A stretch of DNA of 64,000 nucleotides from Leifsonia sp. 466MF (GCF_900100265.1 NZ_LT629696.1:3038001-3102000), one strand, 5' to 3'. Shown: positions 52,790 to 61,674, counted from the first letter of the stretch. Notes: generated by a model from the letters alone, not told the origin. A program made the numbers and translations.

Positions 52790-53833
52790 ATGACCGACGT
52801 ATGGTCCACGCTCCCCCAGCCGCGGCATCCCGACCCCGCCGACGCCCCGCCGCTGCGGTGGGGCGTGCTCGGTCCCGGCGTGATCGCCGCCGACTTCACC
52901 GACGCACTCCATCGGCACACCCGTCAGCGGGTGGTGGCGGCGGGGTCGCGCTCGGCGGAGCGGGCGCAGGCGTTCGCCGACGCGCACGGGGTGGAGCGCG
53001 CGTACGGCTCCTACGAGCAGCTCGTCGGCGACCCGGAGGTCGACGTCGTGTACGTCGCGACCCCGCACAGCGAACACCTCGAGCACTCCCTGCTCGCGAT
53101 CGCGGCGGGCAAGAACGTCCTCATCGAGAAACCGATGGCGGTCACCGCCGACCAGGCCAGGCGGATCGTCACGGCCGCACGCGAGGCGGGCGTCTTCGCG
53201 ATGGAGGCGATGTGGACGCGCTACCTGCCGCAGACGGACATCGTGCGTCAGCTGCTGGAAGACGGGGCGCTCGGAGACATCCGTGTCGTCACGGCGGACT
53301 TCGGAGGTCGGGCGCCGTTCGATCCGTCGAGTCGGCTGTGGAATCCCGACCTCGCGGGCGGAGCGCTGCTCGACCTCGGTGTCTACACGGTGTCGTGGGC
53401 CTCGTTCGCGCTCGGCGCGCCCGCCGGGATCATCGCGGCCGGGACCCTCGCCGAGACGGGCGTGGACGAGCAGGCAGCACTGGTGCTGTCGTCCGCGAGC
53501 GGCGGGCAGGCTCTCCTGAGCACCACCCTGCTGGCGGGAACGCCCTCGCTCGCGACGATCAGCGGGAGCGCGGGCCGCGTCGAGACGGACAGCCCGTTCT
53601 GGGGGCCGAGCGGCCTGCGCGTGTTCCGCGGTGACGGGACACTCGCCGCGCACTGGCGCGACCCGTACGGCCGGCCGCACCGCGACGGGATGTCCTACGA
53701 GGCCGCGGCCCTCGCCCGTTTCGTCGCCGAGGGGCGGACGGAATCTCCGCTCCACCCGCTCGCGGAGGCGGTCGACACGCTGGCGACGATCGACGAAGCA
53801 CGCAGGCAACTCGGGGCGACGCGCGTGGAGTGA
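52790..53833 (+). CDS. Gfo/Idh/MocA-family dehydrogenase, dihydrodiol-dehydrogenase-like
   Basis: I start this 347-residue protein at ATG 52790 after AGGAG. The Rossmann loop is GVLGPGVIAADF, the catalytic IEKPMAVTADQA, then FAMEAMWTRYLPQ and LLDLGVYTVSWASFALG, which are typical of the trans-dihydrodiol/1,5-anhydrofructose branch. It is the last gene of the plus-strand arm, so it may reduce or re-oxidise an intermediate made by the ThuAB-like pair. Confidence 0.86.
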   Translation: MTDVWSTLPQPRHPDPADAPPLRWGVLGPGVIAADFTDALHRHTRQRVVAAGSRSAERAQAFADAHGVERAYGSYEQLVGDPEVDVVYVATPHSEHLEHSLLAIAAGKNVLIEKPMAVTADQARRIVTAAREAGVFAMEAMWTRYLPQTDIVRQLLEDGALGDIRVVTADFGGRAPFDPSSRLWNPDLAGGALLDLGVYTVSWASFALGAPAGIIAAGTLAETGVDEQAALVLSSASGGQALLSTTLLAGTPSLATISGSAGRVETDSPFWGPSGLRVFRGDGTLAAHWRDPYGRPHRDGMSYEAAALARFVAEGRTESPLHPLAEAVDTLATIDEARRQLGATRVE

Positions 53834-53868
53834 CGGCGAGCGTCGGCGCGACGCGGCACAATGGAGAG

Positions 53869-54657
53869 GTGCTCGACTCCGCTCCGTACCGCACCGCCGA
53901 CCTCTACCGGCCGGGCGTCCTCGCGGATCTGAGCCCGGCGCGGCCCGCTCCCGTCCCGGTGGTGCCGGCCGTTCCCGGTCAGACCGGGCACCTGGCACGT
54001 GTGGTGGCGCGGTCGAGCGACCGCGTGAGCTGGCTGCGGGCGCGCAGCCGCGGCATCACCGCCACCGACGTCGCGAAGCTGTCGAGCCCGCGCTCTATCC
54101 GCGCGGCCGCCTACGACAAGCTGCACGGCACAGGGTTCAGCGGCAACGTCTTCACGCAGCACGGCCGCTCGCGCGAACCGGAGATCGCCGCGTGGGTGGC
54201 GGCGACGCACGGCATCGAGCCGTCCGATCTGCTCTTCCACGCCGAGCGCGACCGTCGGCATCTGGCGACTCCCGACGGCTTGGTCGCCCGCTCTGGCGGC
54301 AAGCTCGAACTCGCTGAGATCAAGACGACGAACAAGCCGTTCCGCAGCATCCCCCGCCCGTATCTCCGTCAGATCTGGTGGCAGCAGTACGTGCTCGGCG
54401 CCGAGCGCACCCTCTTCGTCTGGGAGCAGCACGACGGCTTCGTCCCGCTCCGCGACGAGCCGGAGTGCCGTTGGGTCGACCGTGATGATGCCGAGATCGC
54501 GAAGCTGGTCGCGCTGGCGGCGGATCTGATCGAACTGCTGCGTCAGGCGACGTCGGCCGGAGCACCGGCGACGGTGTCGGTCACCGAAGCCGGCGCCGCC
54601 TCGGGCCCGGCCGCATCCACGACTCCGACCGGGATGCGGGTCAGCGCCACCGCGTAG
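53869..54657 (+). CDS. YqaJ-family exonuclease-like protein
   Basis: This 262-residue protein (GTG 53869; GTG 53830 would add 13) has the lambda-exonuclease/YqaJ fold: GITATDVAKL, FTQHGRSREPEIAAW, LATPDGLV, the catalytic LAEIKTTNK and RQIWWQQYVLG. In phages such enzymes resect DNA ends for recombination. No phage gene or single-strand annealing partner is near, so this is a chromosomal copy of unclear role. CACAAT (53857-53862) six bases before the GTG suggests a leaderless mRNA. Its last 115 bases overlap the converging membrane-protein gene. Confidence 0.82.
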   Translation: MLDSAPYRTADLYRPGVLADLSPARPAPVPVVPAVPGQTGHLARVVARSSDRVSWLRARSRGITATDVAKLSSPRSIRAAAYDKLHGTGFSGNVFTQHGRSREPEIAAWVAATHGIEPSDLLFHAERDRRHLATPDGLVARSGGKLELAEIKTTNKPFRSIPRPYLRQIWWQQYVLGAERTLFVWEQHDGFVPLRDEPECRWVDRDDAEIAKLVALAADLIELLRQATSAGAPATVSVTEAGAASGPAASTTPTGMRVSATA

Positions 54658-55334
54658 ACGGCGATCCACCCGACGGCGACCGTCGTCCCGATCAGTTCGA
54701 GCCACGCGCCGACATCGGCGCCGACGCGGACGATGGCGAGCAGCCCTCCGATAATCGTGATCACGGCGACCGCCCCGCAGCTCAGCCGCGACAGGCGGGA
54801 CAGGCGCGGGAGCTTCCGGCTGAAGCCCACCTGCAGCATGGCGAAGCACGCCGCCGCGAAGCCGATGACGGCGGACACCGTGTGCACCAGATCCTGCACG
54901 GTCGACTTCGGGTCGACGATCGGCACCGGGCAGTACGCCGTGCAGGTGACCTGCGACGCGAGGACGAAGCACACTGCGGCGAATCCGAGCGTCACCGCAG
55001 GAGCCCAGCGGTCGAGCATTCGTGCGGACGAGCGGATGTGGCCGCTCGCGACGGCGATCGCGAAGCCGCCGCCCGCGATGAGGAGCAGTGCGACGGCGAA
55101 GGCGCCGGACGTCGCCGCGCCCTTCGCGCCGAGCTCGCTCACGTACACCGGGTACGGCACGGTCAGCCGTGCGGCCCAGATGATGACGAGGCCGCCGAGG
55201 ACGCAGAGGGTGCCGATGCCGAGCAGGATGGGGACGGCGCGCTGCCACCCGCGCGCAAGGACCGGGACGGCGAAGGGCTCGCGAGCGATCCGCAGCAGTT
55301 GTCGCACCTGTCGCTCCTCGGGTCTGGCCGTCAT
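54543..55334 (-). CDS. DUF998-like integral membrane protein
   Basis: In this 263-residue protein about six hydrophobic spans are seen after a cytosolic N-terminus of about 32 residues. The YVSELGAKGAATSGAF stretch matches the DUF998 family. A Cys pair lies in VTCTAYCPVP. The C-terminal 35 residues are low-complexity Ala/Pro/Val and are encoded antisense to the end of the YqaJ-like gene. Function is unknown. Confidence 0.82.
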   Translation of the reverse strand: MTARPEERQVRQLLRIAREPFAVPVLARGWQRAVPILLGIGTLCVLGGLVIIWAARLTVPYPVYVSELGAKGAATSGAFAVALLLIAGGGFAIAVASGHIRSSARMLDRWAPAVTLGFAAVCFVLASQVTCTAYCPVPIVDPKSTVQDLVHTVSAVIGFAAACFAMLQVGFSRKLPRLSRLSRLSCGAVAVITIIGGLLAIVRVGADVGAWLELIGTTVAVGWIAVYAVALTRIPVGVVDAAGPEAAPASVTDTVAGAPADVA

Positions 55335-55527
55335 GGTCCGCTCCCGCAGGCGTCGTACGCCCCGGGTCGCAGCATCCTAACCGGCGCGACGCTGGGAAAC
55401 GGCCTGGGGGTATCCGAAACAGACTGTTCACATCTGGTGACCCGACCGTAACACCGGTGAAGCACGCGCAGGATTGACTGAGGGGACGCCGCGCCGACGC
55501 AGCGGCAGACCGACGAGGGGATGACGA

Positions 55528-56496
55528 ATGCCGAAGACCATGCGGGCCGCACTTCTGGACGCCGCGGGAGCCCCGGAGGCACTCCGCATCGGGGAGACCG
55601 CCTATCCGGATCGTGTGAACGCCGAGTTCCTGGTCAAGGTGGTCGCCTCGAGCGTGAACCCGATCGACGCGAAGACGCGGGCCGGACGCGGGATCTACGA
55701 CGCCATCCACTCGTTCCCCGCCGTGCTCGGCCACGACTTCAGTGGCGTCGTCGTGGAGTCCCCCTACAGCGCGCATCCCATCCGCCCGGGCGACGAGGTG
55801 TTCGGCATGGTCATGGTGCCGCGGCTCGGCGGCAGCTTCGCCGAGTACATCTCCGTGCCGTCGCTGAGCGTCGTGCGCAAGCCGGCGACCCTGAGCCACA
55901 TCGAAGCGGCCGGCGCACCCCTGGCCGCTCTGACCGCGTGGGGTCTGGTCGTCGAGGTCGCCAAGGCGCACGAGGGACAGCGGATGCTCATCCACGCGGG
56001 CAGCGGAGGCGTGGGTCATTTCGCCGTGCAGTTCGCCTCGTATTTCGGCGCGCACGTCATCGCCACCGCCTCCGGGTCGAACGCGTCGTGGATGCGCTCC
56101 CTCGGTGCGGCCGAAGTGATCGACTACACGACCACGCGCTTCGAGGACGTGGTGCACGACGCCGACGTGGTGATCGACCTGGTCGGCAATGTGCACGACG
56201 ACACCGGCACCCGCTCCCTCTCCGTTCTGCGCCCCGGCGGCCTCATCGTCAACGTGCCGACCGGGAGCTGGCCCACCTTCGCGGAGGACGCCGCCGCCGC
56301 CGGAGTGCGCGGCACCGACTACAAGGTCGCGCCGGACGGCAGCACGCTCGCGGTCATCGCCCGCCTGCTGGAGTCGGGGAACGTGCGCGTGCACGTCGAC
56401 CAGATCTTCGCCCTCGAGCAGATCGCCGAGGCACACCGAGCCGTCGAGAGCGGCCACACGCGCGGCAAGGTCGTGCTGAAGGTCGCGGAGGGCTGA
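55528..56496 (+). CDS. NADP-dependent quinone/alcohol oxidoreductase
   Basis: This 322-residue, zinc-free MDR enzyme has SSVNPIDAKTRAGRG, the NADPH loop IHAGSGGVGHFAVQFASYFGA (about 152-172) and a C-terminal HTRGKVVLKV. This is the quinone-reductase/zeta-crystallin-like branch. It is divergent from the DUF998-like gene and stands one base from the stop of the GNAT gene that converges on it. The substrate is unknown. Confidence 0.88.
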   Translation: MPKTMRAALLDAAGAPEALRIGETAYPDRVNAEFLVKVVASSVNPIDAKTRAGRGIYDAIHSFPAVLGHDFSGVVVESPYSAHPIRPGDEVFGMVMVPRLGGSFAEYISVPSLSVVRKPATLSHIEAAGAPLAALTAWGLVVEVAKAHEGQRMLIHAGSGGVGHFAVQFASYFGAHVIATASGSNASWMRSLGAAEVIDYTTTRFEDVVHDADVVIDLVGNVHDDTGTRSLSVLRPGGLIVNVPTGSWPTFAEDAAAAGVRGTDYKVAPDGSTLAVIARLLESGNVRVHVDQIFALEQIAEAHRAVESGHTRGKVVLKVAEG

Positions 56497-56497
56497 C

Positions 56498-57043
56498 CTA
56501 GCCGACCGGGGTGAGCGGCCTCTCCATCACCCAGTCGTCCTCGTACCGGTCGCCGACCAGGAACCGCTTCGCACCGACGCGCTCGAAGCCGTGCTTGCCG
56601 TAGAAGCGCTGGGCGCGGGCGTTCTCCTCGTTGACGCCCAGCCACATCCCCTCGGCTCCCGCTTCGCCGCCGGCCCGCAGGCTCTCGGCCATGAGCCGGC
56701 CCGCGACGCCCTCGCCGTGGTGGCCGGGGAGGACGTAGCACTTGCTCAGCTCGGCGGTGGGGTGGATGCGCAGGGAGCCGCGCACATCGGCGTCGGCCGG
56801 TTCGCCCAGGTTGATCATCGTGTAGCCGACGGCGTTGCCCTCGTCATCCTCCGCGATGAGCAGGCGGCGTGATGCGTCGGCGAGGTACTCGACGAACCGC
56901 TCCTCCGAGAGCACGGTCCGGATGAACGCCGCCTTCGCCTCCTCGGTCGTGTGCGGCGGGCAGGCGAGCGGGAAGGTCGCGGCGGCGACCGCGGCGAGGG
57001 CGGCGGCATCTCCGGCGACGGCGGGGCGGATGGTGACGGTCAC
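56498..57043 (-). CDS. GNAT-family N-acetyltransferase
   Basis: This 181-residue protein has the GNAT core YVLPGHHGEGVAGRLMAESL, with the acetyl-CoA pyrophosphate loop (HHGEGVAGRL), and the later GMWLGVNEENARAQRFYGKHGFERVG motif. The length is typical. It could acetylate a small amine or a protein N-terminus. Context gives no hint. Confidence 0.89.
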   Translation of the reverse strand: MTVTIRPAVAGDAAALAAVAAATFPLACPPHTTEEAKAAFIRTVLSEERFVEYLADASRRLLIAEDDEGNAVGYTMINLGEPADADVRGSLRIHPTAELSKCYVLPGHHGEGVAGRLMAESLRAGGEAGAEGMWLGVNEENARAQRFYGKHGFERVGAKRFLVGDRYEDDWVMERPLTPVG

Positions 57044-57082
57044 TCCGTCAGCCTAGCCAGCAGTCGGGCCGGTTTCACACAG

Positions 57083-57119
57083 CGGACCGGCCGCCTCCGA
57101 TCGGGAGACGGCCGGTCCG
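57083..57119. terminator. Terminator of the sedolisin gene
   Basis: An 11-bp perfect stem (57083-57093 with 57109-57119) with a partly paired inner part lies 30 bases past the sedolisin stop, just ahead of the GNAT gene on the same strand. Confidence 0.75.
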
Positions 57120-57149
57120 TGGTGCGGTGCGGCCGGAGCCGCAGGGTCG

Positions 57150-59144
57150 CTAGTGCCGCCCCTGCGCCACCCAGCTGAGCAGGTCGAAGGAGACACCGCC
57201 GAGGCCGGTCACCGGGTCGTAGCCCTTGGCCGTCTTCAGCGAGGTGTCCTGATCCATCGATACCAGGTAGGTGTTGCCGCTGATCGCACTCGTGTAGACG
57301 AGCGCCTGCGTCGGGTTCTGCGGCAGCACGTCGCGGAACGCGTTCGGCAGGATGCGCTTCACTCCGTACAGCGTCGGGTTCGCGAACCCGATGGTGGACC
57401 GCGTCGCCTGCTGCACGATCGCGATCTGCGCCGCGACGATCGGCGAGGCCAGCGACGTTCCGCCGTAGGTCTCGTTGACGTAGTCGCCGGTCTCCAGCGT
57501 CGTGTCGTCGATGATCGGACGGATGCCGATCAGGAACCCGGTGTACGGGTCGGCAAGGGCCGCAACGTCCGGCGAGACGCGCTTGCCGTTCGCGAGTGCC
57601 GCCGGCACGATCCCGCGCTGGTAGTCCGGCTGCGCGAACACCGCGCTCGTGCCGCCGCCGGCGCCGCCGACGAACCGGGTGCCCGGGAGGGGCTGAGCGT
57701 AGCTGAGCGTGCCGTCGGTGTTCTTGACGATCTGGTCGAACTGGTCGCCCCAGCCCGTCTCCCACGCGATCTTGCCGTTCTTGTCGATTCCGGTGCTGGT
57801 TCCACCGACCGAGGTCACCCACGGGGAGGACGCCGGGAAGTCCGGCGACGGGTAGCCGAGGTTCGCGACCTCGTCGCCGTTGTCACCGCTCGAGAAGTAC
57901 AGGCCGATGCCCTCGCCCGCCGCCTGGAGCTGCAGGTTGACCTCGCCCTGGATCACGTCGGCCGGAACGGCCTCGCCCACGTTGCCGTAGCTGTTGCTGA
58001 CGATGTTCGCGAGCTTGTTGTCGAGGATCTTCGACATGGCCACATCGAGGCCGCCGCCGCAGTTGAAGCCGCCGACGTAGAGGATGCGGGCTCCCGGTGC
58101 GATGGCGTGCACGGACTCGACGTCGAGCGTCTGCTCGCCCTGCCATCCACTCGGGTACTGGCACAGCTCCTGGTCGACGAACTCGCTCGGGCTCGGCACC
58201 AGCTGCTGGTAGCTGCTGTTGGTCAGGCCGGGCTCGCCGTTCTGCTGCGAGTAGCTGTTGACGTCCTTGACGATCGTCGGGCTGGCGTACGCGTCGATGA
58301 TCGCGACCGTCTGGCCGGAGCCGTTGATGCCGCGCTTGCCCAGGTCGTTCAGGCCGTACGCGCTGCGCAGCTGCTGCGGCGTGTAGCCGCAGTTGTAGGT
58401 GCTGTACTGCGTGTTGCCGTTGTACGCGGGCGGGACCGTCACCGTGTGCTCACCGTAGTAGTGCGAGCACGGCGTCTGGATCACCGGCGCTGCGGCCGCC
58501 TTGCGCGCGACCTGCGGTGCGCCGGACGGACCGAGGTCGCCCTGCTTGATCGAGTCGGGACGCGTCAGCGTGCGCGACTGCTCGATGCTCACACCCGAAA
58601 CCTTGCCGCCGATCGAGGTCGGAAGCGACGGCGCCGAAGCCGGGGCCACGAGCTGGCGACCCGCGTAGTTGAACGCGTGGAGCGACGTGCCGAAGATCGA
58701 GCCGAGCTGGTCCGGAGTGCCACGGAAGACGACGTACTGGCGGCTGGCGGGAACAGCCGAGATGGTGAGGCCCGCCGCCTTCAGGAAGCTGACCACGGCG
58801 TCGGAGTCCGCCTGGCTCGGCGCGAAGCGATCGATCCACTGCTTCGGGCTGAGAGCCTTGCGGTATCCGCGATCGAGGGGGTTCGAGACGGCTTTGGCGA
58901 GAGCCTCCGCGCCCGCCTGATCGCGGAGCGGAAGGTAGATCTCACCCTCCACCGTCTCGTCGGCCGGTGCGGCGCCGGCGTCGTTCGCCGCGGTCGCCCA
59001 GGAGGGGACGGAACCGGCGTAGGTCACCCGGTCGGCTGCGTTCGCCGCCGATGCCCCCGCCAACGACAAAGCCACCACGGCAGACGTGGTGGCAATGATT
59101 CCGAGCGCCCTCTTGTGGAGGGATCCCGTGGTGCGATGTGCCAT
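57150..59144 (-). CDS. Secreted sedolisin-type serine-carboxyl protease (S53)
   Basis: This 664-residue protein starts at MAHRTTG (AAGGA about 8 bases upstream). A signal peptide runs to about residue 37, ending ANA-AD. Residues about 40-200 form an activation propeptide. The catalytic set is visible: Glu337 and Asp341 (GEQTLDVES), Asp421 (FSSGDNGD) and Ser564 (YGGTSLASP). A calcium-site-like GYDPVTGLGG lies near the end. Such enzymes are acid-active and self-activating. It has its own promoter and terminator. Confidence 0.93.
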   Translation of the reverse strand: MAHRTTGSLHKRALGIIATTSAVVALSLAGASAANAADRVTYAGSVPSWATAANDAGAAPADETVEGEIYLPLRDQAGAEALAKAVSNPLDRGYRKALSPKQWIDRFAPSQADSDAVVSFLKAAGLTISAVPASRQYVVFRGTPDQLGSIFGTSLHAFNYAGRQLVAPASAPSLPTSIGGKVSGVSIEQSRTLTRPDSIKQGDLGPSGAPQVARKAAAAPVIQTPCSHYYGEHTVTVPPAYNGNTQYSTYNCGYTPQQLRSAYGLNDLGKRGINGSGQTVAIIDAYASPTIVKDVNSYSQQNGEPGLTNSSYQQLVPSPSEFVDQELCQYPSGWQGEQTLDVESVHAIAPGARILYVGGFNCGGGLDVAMSKILDNKLANIVSNSYGNVGEAVPADVIQGEVNLQLQAAGEGIGLYFSSGDNGDEVANLGYPSPDFPASSPWVTSVGGTSTGIDKNGKIAWETGWGDQFDQIVKNTDGTLSYAQPLPGTRFVGGAGGGTSAVFAQPDYQRGIVPAALANGKRVSPDVAALADPYTGFLIGIRPIIDDTTLETGDYVNETYGGTSLASPIVAAQIAIVQQATRSTIGFANPTLYGVKRILPNAFRDVLPQNPTQALVYTSAISGNTYLVSMDQDTSLKTAKGYDPVTGLGGVSFDLLSWVAQGRH

Positions 59145-59209
59145 GAATGTCATCCTTAGCTCGGACGGACTCGACTTCGAGCCGCCGCGCACGGCGCGCG
59201 ACAGGAGCG

Positions 59210-59239
59210 ACACTAGACCTCATCGTTCTACCACCGCAA
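59210..59239 (-). promoter_or_regulatory. Sedolisin promoter
   Basis: On the minus strand: TTGCGG (59234-59239), 18 bases, TAGTGT (59210-59215). Ten bases upstream of the -35 box lies GACAG-TT-CTGTC (59249-59260), a possible regulator site. Confidence 0.55.
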
Positions 59240-59327
59240 CGAGGGGTAGACAGTTCTGTCGTGATCGTTGCTGTAGGTGAAGCATCCTCACCCGGGAACC
59301 GCATCCCCTCGCCCGGGAAACGACGAA

Positions 59328-59352
59328 GGGGCCGGGACCGGCAAGCGGCCCC
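59328..59352 (-). terminator. rplKA terminator
   Basis: On the minus strand, GGGGCCG (59346-59352) pairs with CGGCCCC (59328-59334) around a partly self-paired loop, followed by TTCGTCGTTT. It lies 31 bases after the rplA stop. Confidence 0.7.
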
Positions 59353-59383
59353 GACCCCGTCGGAGTGTGTTCGCGGAACGACC

Positions 59384-60073
59384 TCAGATGGCGTTGACGT
59401 CCAGCGGGATGCCCGGGCCGAACGTGGTCGACACGGCGCCCTTCTGGATGTAACGGCCCTTCGCGGCGGACGGCTTGAGACGCACGACCTCTTCGAGAGC
59501 GGTCGTGATGTTGTCGTTCAGCTGCTCGGCGGTGAAGCCCGCCTTGCCCACGACGAAGTGCACGTTGGCGTGCTTGTCGACGCGGAACTCGATCTTTCCG
59601 CCCTTGATGTCGGAGACGGCCTTCGCCACGTCCGGCGTGACCGTTCCGGTCTTCGGGTTCGGCATGAGGCCACGCGGGCCGAGCACCTTACCGAGGCGAC
59701 CGACCTGGCCCATGAGCTCCGGGGTGGAGACGGCCGCGTCGAAGTCGGTGTAGCCGCCGGCCACCTTCTCGATCAGCTCCGCGCCGCCGACCTCGTCCGC
59801 ACCGGCGGCGATGGCCGCCTCGGCGGCCGGGCCGGTCGCGAACACGATGACGCGGGCGGTCTTGCCCGTACCGTGAGGAAGAATGACGGTACCGCGGACC
59901 ATCTGGTCCGCCTTGCGCGGGTCGACGCCCAGCTTCAGCGCGACCTCGACGGTCGAGTTGAACTTGGCGGAGCCGGTCTCCTTCGCCAGGGCGACGGCCT
60001 CAGCGGGGGTGTAGAACTTTCCGGCCTCGATCTTCTCGGCCGCGGCCCGGTAGGCCTTGGACTTCTGTGCCAT
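59384..60073 (-). CDS. rplA: 50S ribosomal protein L1
   Basis: This 229-residue protein forms the L1 stalk at the ribosomal E site. Conserved parts are visible: [56 protein letters not shown] and [21 protein letters not shown]. It lies 73 bases after rplK. L1 classically represses its own operon by binding the rplK leader. Confidence 0.98.
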   Translation of the reverse strand: MAQKSKAYRAAAEKIEAGKFYTPAEAVALAKETGSAKFNSTVEVALKLGVDPRKADQMVRGTVILPHGTGKTARVIVFATGPAAEAAIAAGADEVGGAELIEKVAGGYTDFDAAVSTPELMGQVGRLGKVLGPRGLMPNPKTGTVTPDVAKAVSDIKGGKIEFRVDKHANVHFVVGKAGFTAEQLNDNITTALEEVVRLKPSAAKGRYIQKGAVSTTFGPGIPLDVNAI

Positions 60074-60146
60074 GTGATTTCTCCTTACGAGAATGTGGTG
60101 CGAGCCTGGCCGGCTCTTCCACGAGATGTCTTGAGTGGGTTGGGGC

Positions 60147-60578
60147 TTACGCCTCGACCGTGATGCCCATCGAGCGGGCGGTGCCTGCGATGATCTTCGA
60201 CGCCGCGTCGATGTCGTTGGCGTTGAGGTCGACCATCTTCTGCTCGGCGATCTGGCGCACCTGCTCCTGGGTCAGCTTGCCGACCTTGTTGGTGTGCGGG
60301 ACGCCCGAGCCCTTGGCGACGCCGGCCGCCTTCTTGATGAGCTCTGCCGCCGGCGGGGTCTTCAGGACGAACGTGAACGAACGGTCCTCGTAGACGGTGA
60401 TCTCGACGGGGATGACGTTGCCGCGCTGCGACTCGGTCGCCGCGTTGTACGCCTTGCAGAACTCCATGATGTTCACGCCGTGCTGACCGAGCGCCGGGCC
60501 GATAGGCGGGGCGGGGTTGGCGGCGCCGGCGTTGATCTGAAGCTTGATCAGACCGGTGACCTTCTTCTTCGGTGCCAT
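60147..60578 (-). CDS. rplK: 50S ribosomal protein L11
   Basis: This 143-residue protein is the exact family length and starts at MAPKKKVTG. The N-terminal domain ([34 protein letters not shown], by position about 12-45) contacts elongation factors and thiopeptide antibiotics. The C-terminal rRNA-binding domain ends [17 protein letters not shown] precedes the ATG. A longer open frame upstream crosses the structured leader and is not real. Confidence 0.98.
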   Translation of the reverse strand: MAPKKKVTGLIKLQINAGAANPAPPIGPALGQHGVNIMEFCKAYNAATESQRGNVIPVEITVYEDRSFTFVLKTPPAAELIKKAAGVAKGSGVPHTNKVGKLTQEQVRQIAEQKMVDLNANDIDAASKIIAGTARSMGITVEA

Positions 60579-60601
60579 GTCTCTTCCTTCTTTGTGTATT
60601 C

Positions 60602-60656
60602 GAGCGAGCCGGACCGCGGTCCGCATCGCTCTCCCGGTTTCTCGGCCCTTCCGAGA
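60602..60656 (-). promoter_or_regulatory. Structured rplKA leader
   Basis: Two hairpins precede rplK: 60602-60631, with a 6-bp outer stem GAGCGA/TCGCTC, a 3x3 internal loop and an inner GGACC/GGTCC stem; and 60640-60656, with TCTCGG/CCGAGA and a 5-base loop. The first, about 23 bases before the ATG, could be the L1 autoregulatory site. That role is inference from other bacteria. Confidence 0.45.
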
Positions 60657-60697
60657 CCCGGTGTTCTGAAAAACAGTGGGGAGGCTCTGAATGTTCC

Positions 60698-61630
60698 CTA
60701 GAGCTTCGTGACCTGGTCGAAGCTGAGCTCGACCGGGGTCTCGCGCTCGAACAGGGAGACGAGGACGGTGAGCTTGCCGCTCTCCGGCTTGATCTCGCTG
60801 ATGGAGCCGGGGAGGCCCGCGAACGAGCCCTCCTTGATGGTGATGGTCTCGCCGATCTCGAAGTCGACCTCGGCGGGGATGACGCGCGCGGCGGCCTTCT
60901 GGCCCTTCGCGGCGCCCTTGGCCGGGGCGGCCTCGACCTGCACGAGGCTCTTCAGCATCGAGAAGGCCTCTTCGAAGCGCAGCGGCGTCGGGTTGTGAGC
61001 GTTGCCGACGAACCCGGTGACGCCCGGCGTGTGCCGGACGACCGACCAGCTGTCCTCGTTCAGGTCCATGCGCACCAGCACGTAGCCGGGGATGCGCACG
61101 CGGTTGACCATCTTGCGCTGGCCGTTCTTGATCTCGACCACGTCCTCCATGGGGACCTGCACCTCGTAGATGTAGTCCTCCATGTTCATCGAGACCATGC
61201 GGTTCTCGATGTTGGACTTCACGCGACGCTCGAAGCCGGCGTACGAGTGGATGACGTACCACTTGCCGAGCTTGGAGCGGAGCTCCGCGCGGAACTCCTC
61301 GTACGGGTCGACGGAGGTCTCATCCTCCTCGTCCTCGACGGCCTCGAGAGCCGCCTCGGCCTCGTCCTCGCTGTCGACCTCGAGCGCCTCGTCGACGGCG
61401 CGGTCGGCCTCGGGGTCCACCGCCTCCGCCATGGCATCGAGCACGGCGTCGAGGTCGATCTCGGTGCCGTCGTCGGCGACGACGTGCAGCGCCTCGTGCT
61501 CGGCGGAGTCGGACGCCTCGTCCTCGCTGGCGAGAACGTTGCCGGTCTGCGCCTCGTCGTCCTCGGAGGACTGCTCCGCAGCGGGCGCCCAGTCCACGTC
61601 GTCGCGATTCGTCTCAGACACTGAATTCAT
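60698..61630 (-). CDS. nusG: Transcription elongation factor NusG with acidic N-terminal extension
   Basis: This 310-residue protein has the NGN domain starting near 121 ([24 protein letters not shown]) and the KOW domain at the end ([28 protein letters not shown]). Residues 1-120 are a disordered, very acidic extension rich in Glu/Asp, as in many actinobacterial NusG proteins. Its job is not known to me. A GTG at 61621 is an alternative start with slightly better ribosome-site spacing. NusG links RNA polymerase to Rho or ribosomes. Confidence 0.96.
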   Translation of the reverse strand: MNSVSETNRDDVDWAPAAEQSSEDDEAQTGNVLASEDEASDSAEHEALHVVADDGTEIDLDAVLDAMAEAVDPEADRAVDEALEVDSEDEAEAALEAVEDEEDETSVDPYEEFRAELRSKLGKWYVIHSYAGFERRVKSNIENRMVSMNMEDYIYEVQVPMEDVVEIKNGQRKMVNRVRIPGYVLVRMDLNEDSWSVVRHTPGVTGFVGNAHNPTPLRFEEAFSMLKSLVQVEAAPAKGAAKGQKAAARVIPAEVDFEIGETITIKEGSFAGLPGSISEIKPESGKLTVLVSLFERETPVELSFDQVTKL

Positions 61631-61674
61631 TCCATTTCTTGTCGGGAAGGCCGGTGCGGCCCGATCGACGTCGT

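Noticed and set aside
46435..53833. The four Gfo/Idh/MocA genes as a recent tandem duplication
   Set aside because: Their Rossmann loops, catalytic-motif contexts and second-domain motifs all differ, so they are not near copies.
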